Source: Lysobacterales bacterium (GTDB lineage: Bacteria; Pseudomonadota; Gammaproteobacteria; Xanthomonadales; Xanthomonadaceae). From it: a stretch of 64,000 bases of DNA. The notes beneath the pieces are model-generated. The model worked only from the letters and a program-made list of their open reading frames with translations, did not search any database and was not told where the DNA came from. The first letter of the stretch is position 1, and every line of letters starts with the position of its first letter. Positions 8,729 to 17,254 of the stretch are shown here, one piece after another. Both the position numbers and the translations under genes were made by a program. The stretch is taken from positions 186,001 through 250,000 of the forward strand of contig JADCRD010000002.1 of assembly GCA_014946745.1 (NCBI GenBank). The letters are read 5' to 3'.

Positions 8729-9883
8729 TTACGGCTGGTTGAGAACGCTGATCTGGAGAAGAGTTTCGCACTGGTCGCCCTGATCGCATGTCGTCTGCGT
8801 CAGGTTAATGGCGCCCGTGGTCTGGTTCACCAACGTCGCCGGATTGTTCATCATGAAGTTGAGCCAATAGGTCTGGCCAGCCACCAATCGACAGGCCGGA
8901 GAGCCTGGGGACGTCGAAGTGGTGAAACGCCAGGCACCCTCATAGATGGGGACGTCAGCACGGCACGCGCTCAGAAGCGGGTCCGGGCTGCCCTGTACGT
9001 GCGCGCGAAGATCTCCGGCGCAAGGGCTGATCGAGATGAAGTTGCCACCCGCACGGAACGGGCCACCAGGGTAGCCCGCAGCGAACACGGATTGCGATGT
9101 CGAGTGATTGAAGACGTAGGTCTTGCCGGCTTCAGGCACGATGGGGACGGTGATGTACATGGCAGCGGAGCTGACCGCTGGAATCGTGCGCCCAATCGAG
9201 TAGGAGCCCACCGGCTGCAGGTAGCCAGGCGCAGCCGGGAAGGGCCCGACGCGGAACAGGTCATTCCAAGACAGGACATGACGCGTGAAACCCTGCGGAC
9301 GAATCAGCGGATTTTGCGGAAGCTCACAGAGATCCGGGTTGGGGCCGATAGCCGCTGCCACGATGAAGCGAATTTGACTGGCCGTGGCCGGAGCGCCGGC
9401 CTGGTTGTAGCAACGTAAGCCCAGGGTGACGTCGCCGCTACCCGTGAACTGCACGTTCGCCGATGTGCTCGCTGCAGGCGCAAACAGGTTCGACCAACCG
9501 CTCGCGCCACCCGTGGTGGAGGTCACACTGGCAATGCACACGTCTGCAGTGTTGGTGATTGCGCGCGCGACCGGCACCGACTGACCGGCATTGACCTGGA
9601 AGCGGCCTTGCCCGTCAGGGGTGAGGCCGGTCACGCTCAGGGCCGCTGTGGGCACCTGTTGCGATTGCGGAGGACTGACGCCCTGGCAGACGGTGGTGCC
9701 GACTTGGAACAAGCAGGTCGCCTGCACCGAGCCATCGTCGGCCACCGTCAGGGGCTGGCTGACGTCGAGAGGGATGGGGGAGAGCGTAGAGCCGCGAAAG
9801 GTCAAGGAAGATTGCGCATGCACAGCACCAGAGCCCAGCAGAAGGCCGATGGATGCCGCGAGCGCACTGAATTTATGGGTCAT
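8729..9883 (-). CDS. secreted protein of unknown function
   Basis: I do not recognise this 384-residue protein. It has a clear Sec signal peptide (MTHKFSALAASIGLLLGSGAVHAQ, cleavage probably after AHA-like VHA). The mature part is rich in Ser, Thr, Pro, Ala and Gly and has at least ten cysteines spread along it, which suggests disulfides. A repeated theme of short beta-strand-like segments (VQFTGSGDVTLGLRCY, AMYITVPIVPEAGKTYVF) suggests an all-beta extracellular protein. ATG 9883 is chosen for the signal peptide and a GGAG about 8 bases upstream. It stands alone, with its own terminator. Its position between the glycan operon and the T2SS operon makes it a possible surface or secreted substrate, but that is only inference. 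Confidence 0.75.
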   Translation of the reverse strand: MTHKFSALAASIGLLLGSGAVHAQSSLTFRGSTLSPIPLDVSQPLTVADDGSVQATCLFQVGTTVCQGVSPPQSQQVPTAALSVTGLTPDGQGRFQVNAGQSVPVARAITNTADVCIASVTSTTGGASGWSNLFAPAASTSANVQFTGSGDVTLGLRCYNQAGAPATASQIRFIVAAAIGPNPDLCELPQNPLIRPQGFTRHVLSWNDLFRVGPFPAAPGYLQPVGSYSIGRTIPAVSSAAMYITVPIVPEAGKTYVFNHSTSQSVFAAGYPGGPFRAGGNFISISPCAGDLRAHVQGSPDPLLSACRADVPIYEGAWRFTTSTSPGSPACRLVAGQTYWLNFMMNNPATLVNQTTGAINLTQTTCDQGDQCETLLQISVLNQP

Positions 9884-9967
9884 GAGTAGCTCCGAGTTCA
9901 CCGGCAGCAGGACGCCGCCGGAGCCGACAGGCTTGTTGGAAACAGCTGAATCGATGGTGAAGACGAA

Positions 9968-9993
9968 CGAAGGGGGCCCAAAGGCCCCCTTCG
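9968..9993 (-). terminator. probable terminator hairpin
   Basis: A perfect 11-bp stem (9968-9978 with 9983-9993, loop CAAA) lies 37 bases past the stop of the minus-strand gene that ends at 10030. The tract after the stem on that strand is only moderately T-rich (TTCGTCTTC), so it may end transcription weakly or protect the 3' end. Confidence 0.65.
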
Positions 9994-10029
9994 TCTTGAC
10001 GCCTCAGCTCCAGATCAAGTCTGGATGAA

Positions 10030-11649
10030 TCACTGGGCAGGAACAACCGGAGCGCGCCACACCGGGGTGGTGGCCGGCGGGGTGGAGGTCGAGCCCGGGA
10101 CCGGAACGATCTGAGTCGAGATGTTGGCGATCAGGCGATCGGCGCGGTGCTTGTGCACGATCGAGTAGTTCGCCAGCACGCCCGGGGCGCCGGTACCTGC
10201 GTAGTTGGCAGCCCAGAAGCCGGTGACCGGCAGACCCACCAGAGCGGTGGTGTTCTGAGCGGTTGCGGTCGGGGTGGCCAGCGGCAGGAAGTTCTGCGTG
10301 AAGGAGGCGGCGTCCTGGTCGCCCAGACGGATTCGAGCCCAGCCTTCCAGAGCGTTGCCGGTCGCGATGTTGCGGGCGTAGTACGAGCCCAGCACACCCG
10401 AACGGTTACCGGAGGTCAGGTAGTCGCCGATGTTCGTCTGGTTGAAGGTCACGACCTGCGCTTCAAAGCACAGCTGCGGGTTGGCCGAGGTCTGGCCCGG
10501 GGGGGGCGGCGAGAAGCCGGTGCCGCCCGGAGCCACGGCGCTCTCTTCGCGGTTCCAGAAGGTGATCTGCACGATTTCGCATGCGCCGCCAGCGGCGATG
10601 TTGTACGGGGTGCGGAACGGCAGGCGCGCAGGCTGAGCCTGGCGGATGTGCAGACGCTTGGTCGGGAAGGTGACCACCCACTCCGACTGCACCGACAGGT
10701 TCGACGAGGTGCGGCTGGCGAACTCGTTGTAGATCTCGTTGTGCATGAACACAGCCGAGACCGCGCGCAGGCCAGCGCCGGTGCCCGTGAACGGGAACTG
10801 GGTCAGGGTGCCGTTGTTGAAGACGATCGCCGTGGCGTCACCAGCATCGCTGGTCTGGGCCTGCGCCAGGCTGGGCAGGACCGAGCCGGGGTTGGTGTGC
10901 AGGTTAGCGGTGGTGGAGATGAAGAAGCCTTCGATGGCGTCAGCGTTGTAGCTGATGTTGGTGCCATTGGCGGGGTTCACGATCTCGGCGCCGCCGAACA
11001 GACCGCCGGAGGGCGGCTCGATCTGGGTGCTGGAGTTGGTCAGCCAGGTGCCGGTACCGCCCGGCGACCAGGCGCTGTCCAGCACGGCGCAGTTGGCGGG
11101 GACGCCCTGCGGGTTGTGCTTGGCAGCGTTGGCGAAGGTACCGCCAGCGGTCAGAACGCCCATCTCGATGATTTCGAGGTGGCCTTCACGCGTACGGCTC
11201 AGCTCCCACGGACCCGTTGCCTTCACGTCGCCAGTGGCGTACTGGAAGTTCTTGAAGGTCTCACCCGCAGCCGGGATGGCCGGCACGGTGCACGAGTTGT
11301 CGCTGGTGAAGATGCGCGCAGCCGGAGCGGAGGCCGGAACGGTGCCTTCCGGACCGTCGGAGACGACAGCGGCGGTCCAAACGTCGAACGGCGACAGGTA
11401 CAGGTTGAAGTCGAGGACTTCTTCCGAGTTCCGGCCTTCCATGAAGCGGACCTTGACAGCCTTGGTCTGGTTGGTCGTGTTGACGACCGACACCAGGGTG
11501 CTGTTGCCCTTGTTCACGGTGTAGTACGGATAGATCAGGGCCTGGCCCAGACCGTCCGGGTTGATGTTAACGGCGTTGGAAACGCTCACCAGACCGGCGG
11601 CGCCCACGATGCCTGCGACCACGGCAGTGGTCAGAGAACTCTTTTTCAT
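10030..11649 (-). CDS. large secreted surface-type protein of unknown function
   Basis: This 539-residue protein starts at ATG 11649 behind a strong AGGAG (5-7 bases spaced). It opens with a Sec signal peptide, MKKSSLTTAVVAGIVGAAGL then SVSNA. The mature N-terminus (VNINPDGLGQALIYPYYTV, then NTTNQTKAVKVRFMEGRN and DFNLYLSPFDVW) looks like a conserved family motif that I have seen only in uncharacterised gammaproteobacterial secreted proteins. I cannot name a function. The rest is low in charge, rich in Asn, Thr, Gly and Ala, with about five Cys and a Pro-rich tail (PGSTSTPPATTP), consistent with an extracellular beta-rich protein. It probably has its own promoter in the gap 11650-11911 and ends at the hairpin 9968-9993. 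Confidence 0.78.
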   Translation of the reverse strand: MKKSSLTTAVVAGIVGAAGLVSVSNAVNINPDGLGQALIYPYYTVNKGNSTLVSVVNTTNQTKAVKVRFMEGRNSEEVLDFNLYLSPFDVWTAAVVSDGPEGTVPASAPAARIFTSDNSCTVPAIPAAGETFKNFQYATGDVKATGPWELSRTREGHLEIIEMGVLTAGGTFANAAKHNPQGVPANCAVLDSAWSPGGTGTWLTNSSTQIEPPSGGLFGGAEIVNPANGTNISYNADAIEGFFISTTANLHTNPGSVLPSLAQAQTSDAGDATAIVFNNGTLTQFPFTGTGAGLRAVSAVFMHNEIYNEFASRTSSNLSVQSEWVVTFPTKRLHIRQAQPARLPFRTPYNIAAGGACEIVQITFWNREESAVAPGGTGFSPPPPGQTSANPQLCFEAQVVTFNQTNIGDYLTSGNRSGVLGSYYARNIATGNALEGWARIRLGDQDAASFTQNFLPLATPTATAQNTTALVGLPVTGFWAANYAGTGAPGVLANYSIVHKHRADRLIANISTQIVPVPGSTSTPPATTPVWRAPVVPAQ

Positions 11650-11911
11650 CACAACACTCCTAAATTCAACCACAGGGCTTTTTGTGCTTTTGCCAACCGA
11701 CCAACCGCACGCCATGACGGCGGTGTTCCACCCGCCTTACATGGGCGAGGTTAGACAAGAGCGCTGGCAGTCTGCCACATCGATCCAGGCCACGCAACGC
11801 TGCACAAGGACAAGGTTGCAGGCCGGCTTGATCGCGGCATGGCCCTGACTCCGCCCCGCCCGGGAGCCAGGACCACCATGCATCGAGCACGCCTCCAAGC
11901 GGCTCCAAACC
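11650..11911. other. gene-free stretch upstream of the large secreted protein
   Basis: This 262-base gap separates the small lipoprotein gene (ends 11912) from the start of the secreted-protein gene at 11649. It must hold the promoter of the latter, but I see no confident -35/-10 pair. No repeats of the families found further right are present. Confidence 0.5.
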
Positions 11912-12361
11912 TCAGCCGGAGATGTCTTCCGGCACGTGATACCAGTAGTCGCCAGACTTGACCCAACGCTCGGTGACATACCCAAAGGACTGCATCTCTC
12001 CCACCCCGATCTGGCGGGACACGACGAGGAAGGTGACCTTCAGGTTGACCTCGCAGAAGCTGCCGACGTCGATGCACTTGTGCGAGTGATACTCCGCCCG
12101 CAGCCAGCGCACCGGCCGTGTGCTCATCGTTGCGATGTACTCGTCCTTGTCGCGAGTTCCCCTATAGCCTGGGCTCAGGTACTCCCACGCCGGATCGAGG
12201 CGCTTGGCGATCAGATGCTCCCAGCGCTCGATCGGGCGCGTCGTGAGCTGCTCGTCGTCGGACAGGGCGATCGCGGCAGTCGGCTTGGGGCCACCGCCCG
12301 CCGCACAGCCAGCCAGCAGTGTGAGGAGCAGGGCCAAGAAAGCGAAACGCTTGGGATACAT
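11912..12361 (-). CDS. small putative lipoprotein following gspD
   Basis: This 149-residue protein starts at ATG 12361 with AGAGGAA upstream. It has a lipoprotein signal ending in LLTLLAGC, so Cys is about residue 18. The body (WEHLIAKRLDPAWEYLSPGYRG, then CIDVGSFCEVNLKVTFLV and WVKSGDYWYHVPEDI) has the size and alternating pattern of an NTF2-like fold, but I cannot identify a family. Two cysteines near the middle could pair in the periplasm. It begins 39 bases after the gspD stop on the same strand and may be co-transcribed with the T2SS operon. A role in secretion, as a pilotin or assembly factor, is only a hypothesis from position and lipidation. Confidence 0.72.
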   Translation of the reverse strand: MYPKRFAFLALLLTLLAGCAAGGGPKPTAAIALSDDEQLTTRPIERWEHLIAKRLDPAWEYLSPGYRGTRDKDEYIATMSTRPVRWLRAEYHSHKCIDVGSFCEVNLKVTFLVVSRQIGVGEMQSFGYVTERWVKSGDYWYHVPEDISG

Positions 12362-12400
12362 CGGGGTTCCTCTGACTATAGAGCTGTACCGCACCGGCGA

Positions 12401-14662
12401 TTAAGGTTGATCGGCTGCGGGGGTTTCGTTGATGACGCGAAGGGGGGCAAGGCCGCGGAACTGGCGCATGTAGTCCTGCGTGACGCGGGTGGCTTCTTCT
12501 TGGTTGGCAATGACGCGGGGAGTGATCATCACGAGCAGCTCGGTGCGCTCGTCGCGCCGCGACTGCGAGCCGAACAGTCCCCCCAAGACCGGGATACGGT
12601 TGAGAAACGGCAGTCCGCCTGAGCCCCGGCTATCGGTCTGGCGAATCAAGCCGCCCAGGATGATGGTCTGACCGGACTGCACAGCAACCTCGCTGGAGAT
12701 GTTCCTGGTGGAGATCTCGCGGTTGCCGGTATCGCCAACTTGAGCCCCCGGCTGGCTGTCTTCCTGCTCGATCTCCATGAAGACTAGCCCCCCCGGGTTG
12801 ACCCGAGGGGTCACATTCAAGGTAATGCCGGTCTGCAAGTACTGGGTGTAGCTGCTCGTACCCAGCCCGTTGCCCACTCCCGTACCGGGCACGCCGATCG
12901 ACACGCTGCTCACCGGGATCTGATCTCCGACGTTGATGGTCGCGCTCTTGTTGTTGAGCACGAGCAAAGACGGCGAGGCCAGCACGCGCGTGTTGGTGAT
13001 CGTCTGCAGCAACCTCAGGGTTGCCGCAGCATCAGGCCCTACGAAGTTCCAAAGCGCGTTGCCTGCCCCGATCGTGCCATTGACCGCGCTCCAGCTGTTG
13101 CGAAGGGCAGCGGCCCCCCTGAGGGCCTCCGGCACCGCCCCCTCGAAGAAGGAGCTCACGCCGTATTCCAGGTTGTCGTTGAGCACCACGGACACGATCT
13201 TGGCTTCGATATGCACCTGCAGCGGAATCTGGTCCAGTCGCTCGATCACCCGACGGATCGACTCCCACTGCTGGCTGGTGGCCTTGACCAGCAGCTGGTT
13301 GTTCTCCTCGATGGCGGAAACCCGCACGTTCTCTTCTGAGCCCAAAGCGATGCCGCCCGCGGCGTCCACCACCGGGCCTGAGATTCCGGAGGCGCCCGGG
13401 ATACCGGAGCCGCCGCCCGCAGAAGGTGGGTTAGCGACGCCGAACGCGATCTCGGTGGCGTCCACCCGCGGTTCGGGATTGTTGTCGAAGCGCGGCTGCT
13501 CGCCGCGGCCGAGCGTGCTCGCACGCACGGGGTCAAGCCCCGGGGCCACCGACCCGGATTGCGATGAGGCCTGTTGGCGCGGCTGGCCGCCAAAGATTTC
13601 GCCCAGCGTGCCGGCCAGATCCGTCGCCTTGACGTTCTTGACGTCGTAGACGTAAAGGCGGGAGCCACTCTGTGTGCCGCCCGCATCAAGACGCTCGATC
13701 CACTCCTGCACCTGGGCCAGATACTTCGGCTGCGGCGTGATGACGATGATGGAGTTGACGCCTTCCAGGGCAATGAAGCGGAACATGCCAGACAGCGGCG
13801 TGCCAGCGCCCTCGCCAAAGACCTTCTCAAGCTCGGTCACCACCTTGGCGGCCTCGGCCTGCTCCAGGCGGTAGGTGCCAACGGACATGCCGGCCAGCCA
13901 ATCGACGTCGAAGATCTCGACGGTCTGCTGGTAGTTGGCAAGCTCCGCCGCCGTGCCCGCAAGCACAAGCATGTTGCGCGCGGGGTCGACGTTGATGATG
14001 CCCTCAGGCTTTGCATAGGGCTTCAGCAGCTTCTCCATCTCGATGGCCGAGATGAACTGCAGCGGCACCGCACGCACCTCGTAGCCGCGCGCGCCGGCGG
14101 CCGCGCCGGTTCGCGGGGTGAGGTTGCCCTGCAGGGCCTGGGACACCGGCAGAATGGTGTAGCGGCCGTCCTGCCAGACCGCGGTGGCGTTGTTCCAGCG
14201 CAGCAGCATTTCAAGAATGGACAGCGCCTGGTCGCCACGCAGTGGCTTGGCCGTTGAGAAGGTGACCGTGCCCTGCACACCGGGTGCGATGACGTAGTTC
14301 TCCTGCAGGAAGTCGCCAAGGATGGCTTTCACCACCGCGTGCAGCGACTCGCCTTCAAAGTTGAAGGTCACCTCACCCGTGGCGCCCGCGCCCGCCGGGC
14401 CACGGCTGGCCAAGTCGCGATTGATGAAACTGCCGCTGCCGAGGCGGACAGCCTCCGGCTCCTCGCTGGCGGTGTCCTCGCTTGTCTCTTCGGAGGATTC
14501 TTCCGATTCTTCGTCCGCGCTTCGTTCCAAGGCGATTTCGCGAGCAAGCGCCTGGCTGGGCTGGGGGCGGGATTCGAGCGGCGCATAACCGCCCGTACTG
14601 GCACAGCCGCTGAGAATAACCAGGCTCGCGCAGACGAGCAGACCGAGGATGCGTTGGCTCAC
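12401..14662 (-). CDS. gspD: type II secretion outer-membrane secretin GspD (XpsD-like lipoprotein)
   Basis: GspD multimerises into the outer-membrane channel of the T2SS. In this 753-residue protein the N-terminus is a lipoprotein signal with LSGC, Cys at residue 20, as in Xanthomonas XpsD. A Ser/Glu-rich acidic linker (about 45-70) precedes the N0 domain (from about 97: VTFNFEGESLHAVVKAILG), then N1-N3 repeats. The secretin domain fills the last 250 residues (LQVHIEAKIVSVVLNDNLEYG; LNVTPRVNPGGLVFMEI; TELLVMITPRVI). The GTG at 14662 is preferred: it has AGGAG 11 bases upstream and gives a clean lipobox, while the frame to 14776 adds 38 unconvincing residues and overlaps gspN. A Gly/Ser-rich loop in N3 contains two PGASGISGP-type segments. 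Confidence 0.93.
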   Translation of the reverse strand: MSQRILGLLVCASLVILSGCASTGGYAPLESRPQPSQALAREIALERSADEESEESSEETSEDTASEEPEAVRLGSGSFINRDLASRGPAGAGATGEVTFNFEGESLHAVVKAILGDFLQENYVIAPGVQGTVTFSTAKPLRGDQALSILEMLLRWNNATAVWQDGRYTILPVSQALQGNLTPRTGAAAGARGYEVRAVPLQFISAIEMEKLLKPYAKPEGIINVDPARNMLVLAGTAAELANYQQTVEIFDVDWLAGMSVGTYRLEQAEAAKVVTELEKVFGEGAGTPLSGMFRFIALEGVNSIIVITPQPKYLAQVQEWIERLDAGGTQSGSRLYVYDVKNVKATDLAGTLGEIFGGQPRQQASSQSGSVAPGLDPVRASTLGRGEQPRFDNNPEPRVDATEIAFGVANPPSAGGGSGIPGASGISGPVVDAAGGIALGSEENVRVSAIEENNQLLVKATSQQWESIRRVIERLDQIPLQVHIEAKIVSVVLNDNLEYGVSSFFEGAVPEALRGAAALRNSWSAVNGTIGAGNALWNFVGPDAAATLRLLQTITNTRVLASPSLLVLNNKSATINVGDQIPVSSVSIGVPGTGVGNGLGTSSYTQYLQTGITLNVTPRVNPGGLVFMEIEQEDSQPGAQVGDTGNREISTRNISSEVAVQSGQTIILGGLIRQTDSRGSGGLPFLNRIPVLGGLFGSQSRRDERTELLVMITPRVIANQEEATRVTQDYMRQFRGLAPLRVINETPAADQP

Positions 14663-14762
14663 GCGTATGGCTCCTGCAACGGGGGCTGCGCTAGCAACCC
14701 CGGGCTTGGGGACGGCGACAGAGCGCCCGTCCCGGCGAAGGTTCCCGCTCACAGCGGGGGAC

Positions 14763-15488
14763 TCATTGGCGCGCACGTTCTGCCTCCTCGCGCATCTGGC
14801 GTCGGCGCTCTTCGATCCGGCGTCGGATCATTTCAGCGCGAGCTTCAGGCGTGTCGACGGCGGCCTGCTGTGGCTGACCATCGGCACCCACCGGCGGTGG
14901 GGCCGCGCCATCCGCTGGCGGAGGCGTCTGCGGAGGGGGCACATCGATTGGCGTGGGCGGCTGGCCGCCCGTGCCGTCGAAAACACGCAGATCGAACGAT
15001 TTTCGGCCACCGCCCCCCTCGAACACGGCGCCGCGCGATGCAAGCTCAACCAGAGTCCAGCCCGAGAGCTCGGCTTGCAGCGGCTGGCCAACCGCAACGG
15101 TCTGGCTCTTTCCGGAGGGTGTGTGCAGGATGATGGCGATCTGCTTGTCGCCACTCTTGATCACACTGGTCAGGATGAACTCGGGCGGCGCTGGCGCGGG
15201 CGTGCCCCCTTCTCCCTCAGCCGGCGCGGCAGAGACCGCAGGCAAAGGGCGACGATCGAAGTTGAACAGCGGGCGGTCACCGATGGCCGCATAGCTGCCC
15301 ACGCCGTCAAGGGTACTGACAGCCTGCTCAAGATTGATCTCGGGCAGGGGCGAGACCAGGCCGGGATCGTCCGGCAGGGTGCCGTAGCGACCACCGAGTC
15401 CGGCCACGCCGAGGACCGCAAATGCGGCGCTCCATGCGGTTGCGGCGCCCAGGGCAGCGGTGAGGAGTATCTGCGATCGACTGGCCAT
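14763..15488 (-). CDS. gspN: T2SS inner-membrane protein GspN/GspC-like (XpsN)
   Basis: This 241-residue protein has one N-terminal membrane helix (about 6-28). A periplasmic homology region like that of GspC/PilP follows (RPLFNFDRRPLP, then FILTSVIKSGDKQIAIILHT and VAVGQPLQAELSGWTLVEL). The tail is Pro-rich and then Arg/Glu-rich (PPPQTPPPADGAAPPP; REEAERARQ). In Xanthomonas the protein in this position, XpsN, links the inner-membrane XpsL/M complex to the secretin, the role of GspC elsewhere. No separate gspC exists in the operon. Start ATG 15488 shares one base with the gspM stop (TGATG). Confidence 0.85.
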   Translation of the reverse strand: MASRSQILLTAALGAATAWSAAFAVLGVAGLGGRYGTLPDDPGLVSPLPEINLEQAVSTLDGVGSYAAIGDRPLFNFDRRPLPAVSAAPAEGEGGTPAPAPPEFILTSVIKSGDKQIAIILHTPSGKSQTVAVGQPLQAELSGWTLVELASRGAVFEGGGGRKSFDLRVFDGTGGQPPTPIDVPPPQTPPPADGAAPPPVGADGQPQQAAVDTPEARAEMIRRRIEERRRQMREEAERARQ

Positions 15489-16090
15489 CAGCGCCCTCCC
15501 TGCGGTCGCAGGTAGCCGTGAGCATTGAAGGACACATCGACGTAGCCGATGAAGACCTCGCCTCCGGCATGCGAGGGCATGCGCCTCGCGATGATGTTGA
15601 GCTCCGACAGGAACAGCTGGGGGCTGCCGCTTTCGAGCTCGTGGAGCACCAGATACAGATGCTCCAGCTCGCAGCGCAGCCGCACCTGGATCGTCACGCG
15701 CTCGAATTTCTCGGCCTGTTGTCCGCGCATGGGCTGGCTGTTGATCACCAGGCAACGCTCCGGTTGCCCCTGGCGCTCGACAGCGCCTTGAATTCGCATG
15801 ATCAGCGCAGGCGCCGCCAGATCGAAGCTCGTTTCCGAAAGGAACCCGGGGTTGCCCGCCTCAAAAGCACGCACCTCCGCCAGGCGTGCTTCGATCTCCT
15901 CGCGCTGCGAGGCATTGGCGCGCAGCCGCTGCTCCTGCTCGCGCTCCTCGATGAAGCTTGCGCGCGCATCCAGAAACGGCACAACGAACCACCAGTGCAC
16001 GAACAGCAGGTAGAACAGGCCCAGCACCAGTCCAAGCAGGCCCAGAGCCAACCAGCGGCTTTGCTGCGGCGTCAGTTGAGGGGACATCAT
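15488..16090 (-). CDS. gspM: T2SS inner-membrane protein GspM
   Basis: GspM stabilises GspL in the inner-membrane platform. This 200-residue protein has a single helix at about 13-36 (WLALGLLGLVLGLFYLLFV), a coiled-coil-prone segment (EEREQEQRLRANASQREEIE), and a C-terminal ferredoxin-like half (FERVTIQVRLRCELEHLYLVL). The start overlaps the gspL stop by four bases (ATGA, 16087-16090). Two Met codons open the frame and either could initiate. Confidence 0.88.
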   Translation of the reverse strand: MMSPQLTPQQSRWLALGLLGLVLGLFYLLFVHWWFVVPFLDARASFIEEREQEQRLRANASQREEIEARLAEVRAFEAGNPGFLSETSFDLAAPALIMRIQGAVERQGQPERCLVINSQPMRGQQAEKFERVTIQVRLRCELEHLYLVLHELESGSPQLFLSELNIIARRMPSHAGGEVFIGYVDVSFNAHGYLRPQGGR

Positions 16091-17211
16091 GGCTGGGCCT
16101 TCGGGTCGGGCCCGTAGGTGGCGTTGATGGTGAACATGTCGCGCGAAACGCGCGGCTCCTGCTGGACACCACCGTTCAATGCAGCGTCCTTCAGCACGCC
16201 GGATTTCTGCAGCTCACCCACCAGCTTCAGCGCCTGCGCGCTGTAACCGCTCAGGCTCACCTGGTTGCCACTCACCGACAGGCGCGTCAGGAACGTGTCA
16301 TCCGGCAGACGCTGGGTGACCTCGTCGAGCAGGAGCACCATAGAAGCCTGGGTCTGCTTCTGCACCGCCAGGAAGTTGGCCGCCGCCGCAGCATCTTCAA
16401 GCTGCGCGCGCAGGGCGCCCACCTCGCGGGCACGTTCGCGCTGGGCCTGGGCCAGGGCCTCCATCTCTTCCACCGCCGCCTGCCGGTTCTGGACGATCTG
16501 GCTGAGGCCGAAGAAGACCAGGATGACTGCGGCGAACAGCAGGCCCAGCTGGATGAGGGGCTGAGTACGCGGCTGCCGCGCACGCCGCTCCATCGGCAGC
16601 AGGTTGACGCCGAGCCGCTCACCGCGAGCATCGACGACATCGACGGCCGCGAGGCGCTCGGCCAGACCGGCAAGGCTTGCAACAGCCTCCTCCAACACCG
16701 GCCGAGGCACGACCGTCAACTCGATCTGGGCCTGCTTCGCGCCTGGATCGTGGCGAAGCACGCGGCTGGCGAAGTACACCTGCTCCGGTTTGAACGGGGT
16801 CTGTCGGTCCAGCTCGAAGCCGAGCACGGCGTCCAGGTTTTCCAGCGCGGCAACCGGCAACGACAGCGTGCGACGGAGCACTCGACTCGCGGGAAGACCG
16901 AGAATCAAAGGCAGTTCGCGCAGGTTTTCGTCGACTTCGGCCCCGAAGCGCTGAGCCCATGCGTCTCGCTCGCCGTCGAGATGAAACACGGCGCTGCGCT
17001 GGGCGGCACGTTCGAGTTCGAGCGTCACGCCGCCCTCCGTGGAGGAAAGCAGCAAGCAGGCCTGCTCCACCGCCAAAGCCTCACGCCAGCGCGGCGGGAG
17101 GAAGGACAGCAATTCGCCCGTCCACCAGCGCCAGAACTGCGGCAGCGGTGTCTGAGCGAAGCGCGACCGCAGTCGCGCAAGCAGCGGGTTCAAGGCATCC
17201 GCCAGTGTCAT
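16087..17211 (-). CDS. gspL: T2SS inner-membrane protein GspL
   Basis: GspL recruits the ATPase GspE to the inner membrane. This protein has 374 residues. The N-terminal cytoplasmic part has an actin-like/PilM-like pattern (SLPVAALENLDAVLGFELDR, TPFKPEQVYFASRVL). A membrane helix sits near 222-243 (LGLLFAAVILVFFGLSQIV). A periplasmic coiled-coil segment and a PilN-like ferredoxin fold at the end follow (FLTRLSVSGNQVSLSGYS). The gap to gspK is 43 bases, so it has its own ribosome-binding site rather than an overlap. The stop overlaps gspM. Confidence 0.9.
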   Translation of the reverse strand: MTLADALNPLLARLRSRFAQTPLPQFWRWWTGELLSFLPPRWREALAVEQACLLLSSTEGGVTLELERAAQRSAVFHLDGERDAWAQRFGAEVDENLRELPLILGLPASRVLRRTLSLPVAALENLDAVLGFELDRQTPFKPEQVYFASRVLRHDPGAKQAQIELTVVPRPVLEEAVASLAGLAERLAAVDVVDARGERLGVNLLPMERRARQPRTQPLIQLGLLFAAVILVFFGLSQIVQNRQAAVEEMEALAQAQRERAREVGALRAQLEDAAAAANFLAVQKQTQASMVLLLDEVTQRLPDDTFLTRLSVSGNQVSLSGYSAQALKLVGELQKSGVLKDAALNGGVQQEPRVSRDMFTINATYGPDPKAQP

Positions 17212-17254
17212 GCGCCAGCTTCGAATGGTTGGGACGGGAAAAGGACCGGGGCCC

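Noticed and set aside
10147-11754. A plus-strand open frame of 535 codons opposite the large secreted protein
   Set aside because: The minus-strand frame has a signal peptide and a strong ribosome-binding site; the plus-strand one has neither.
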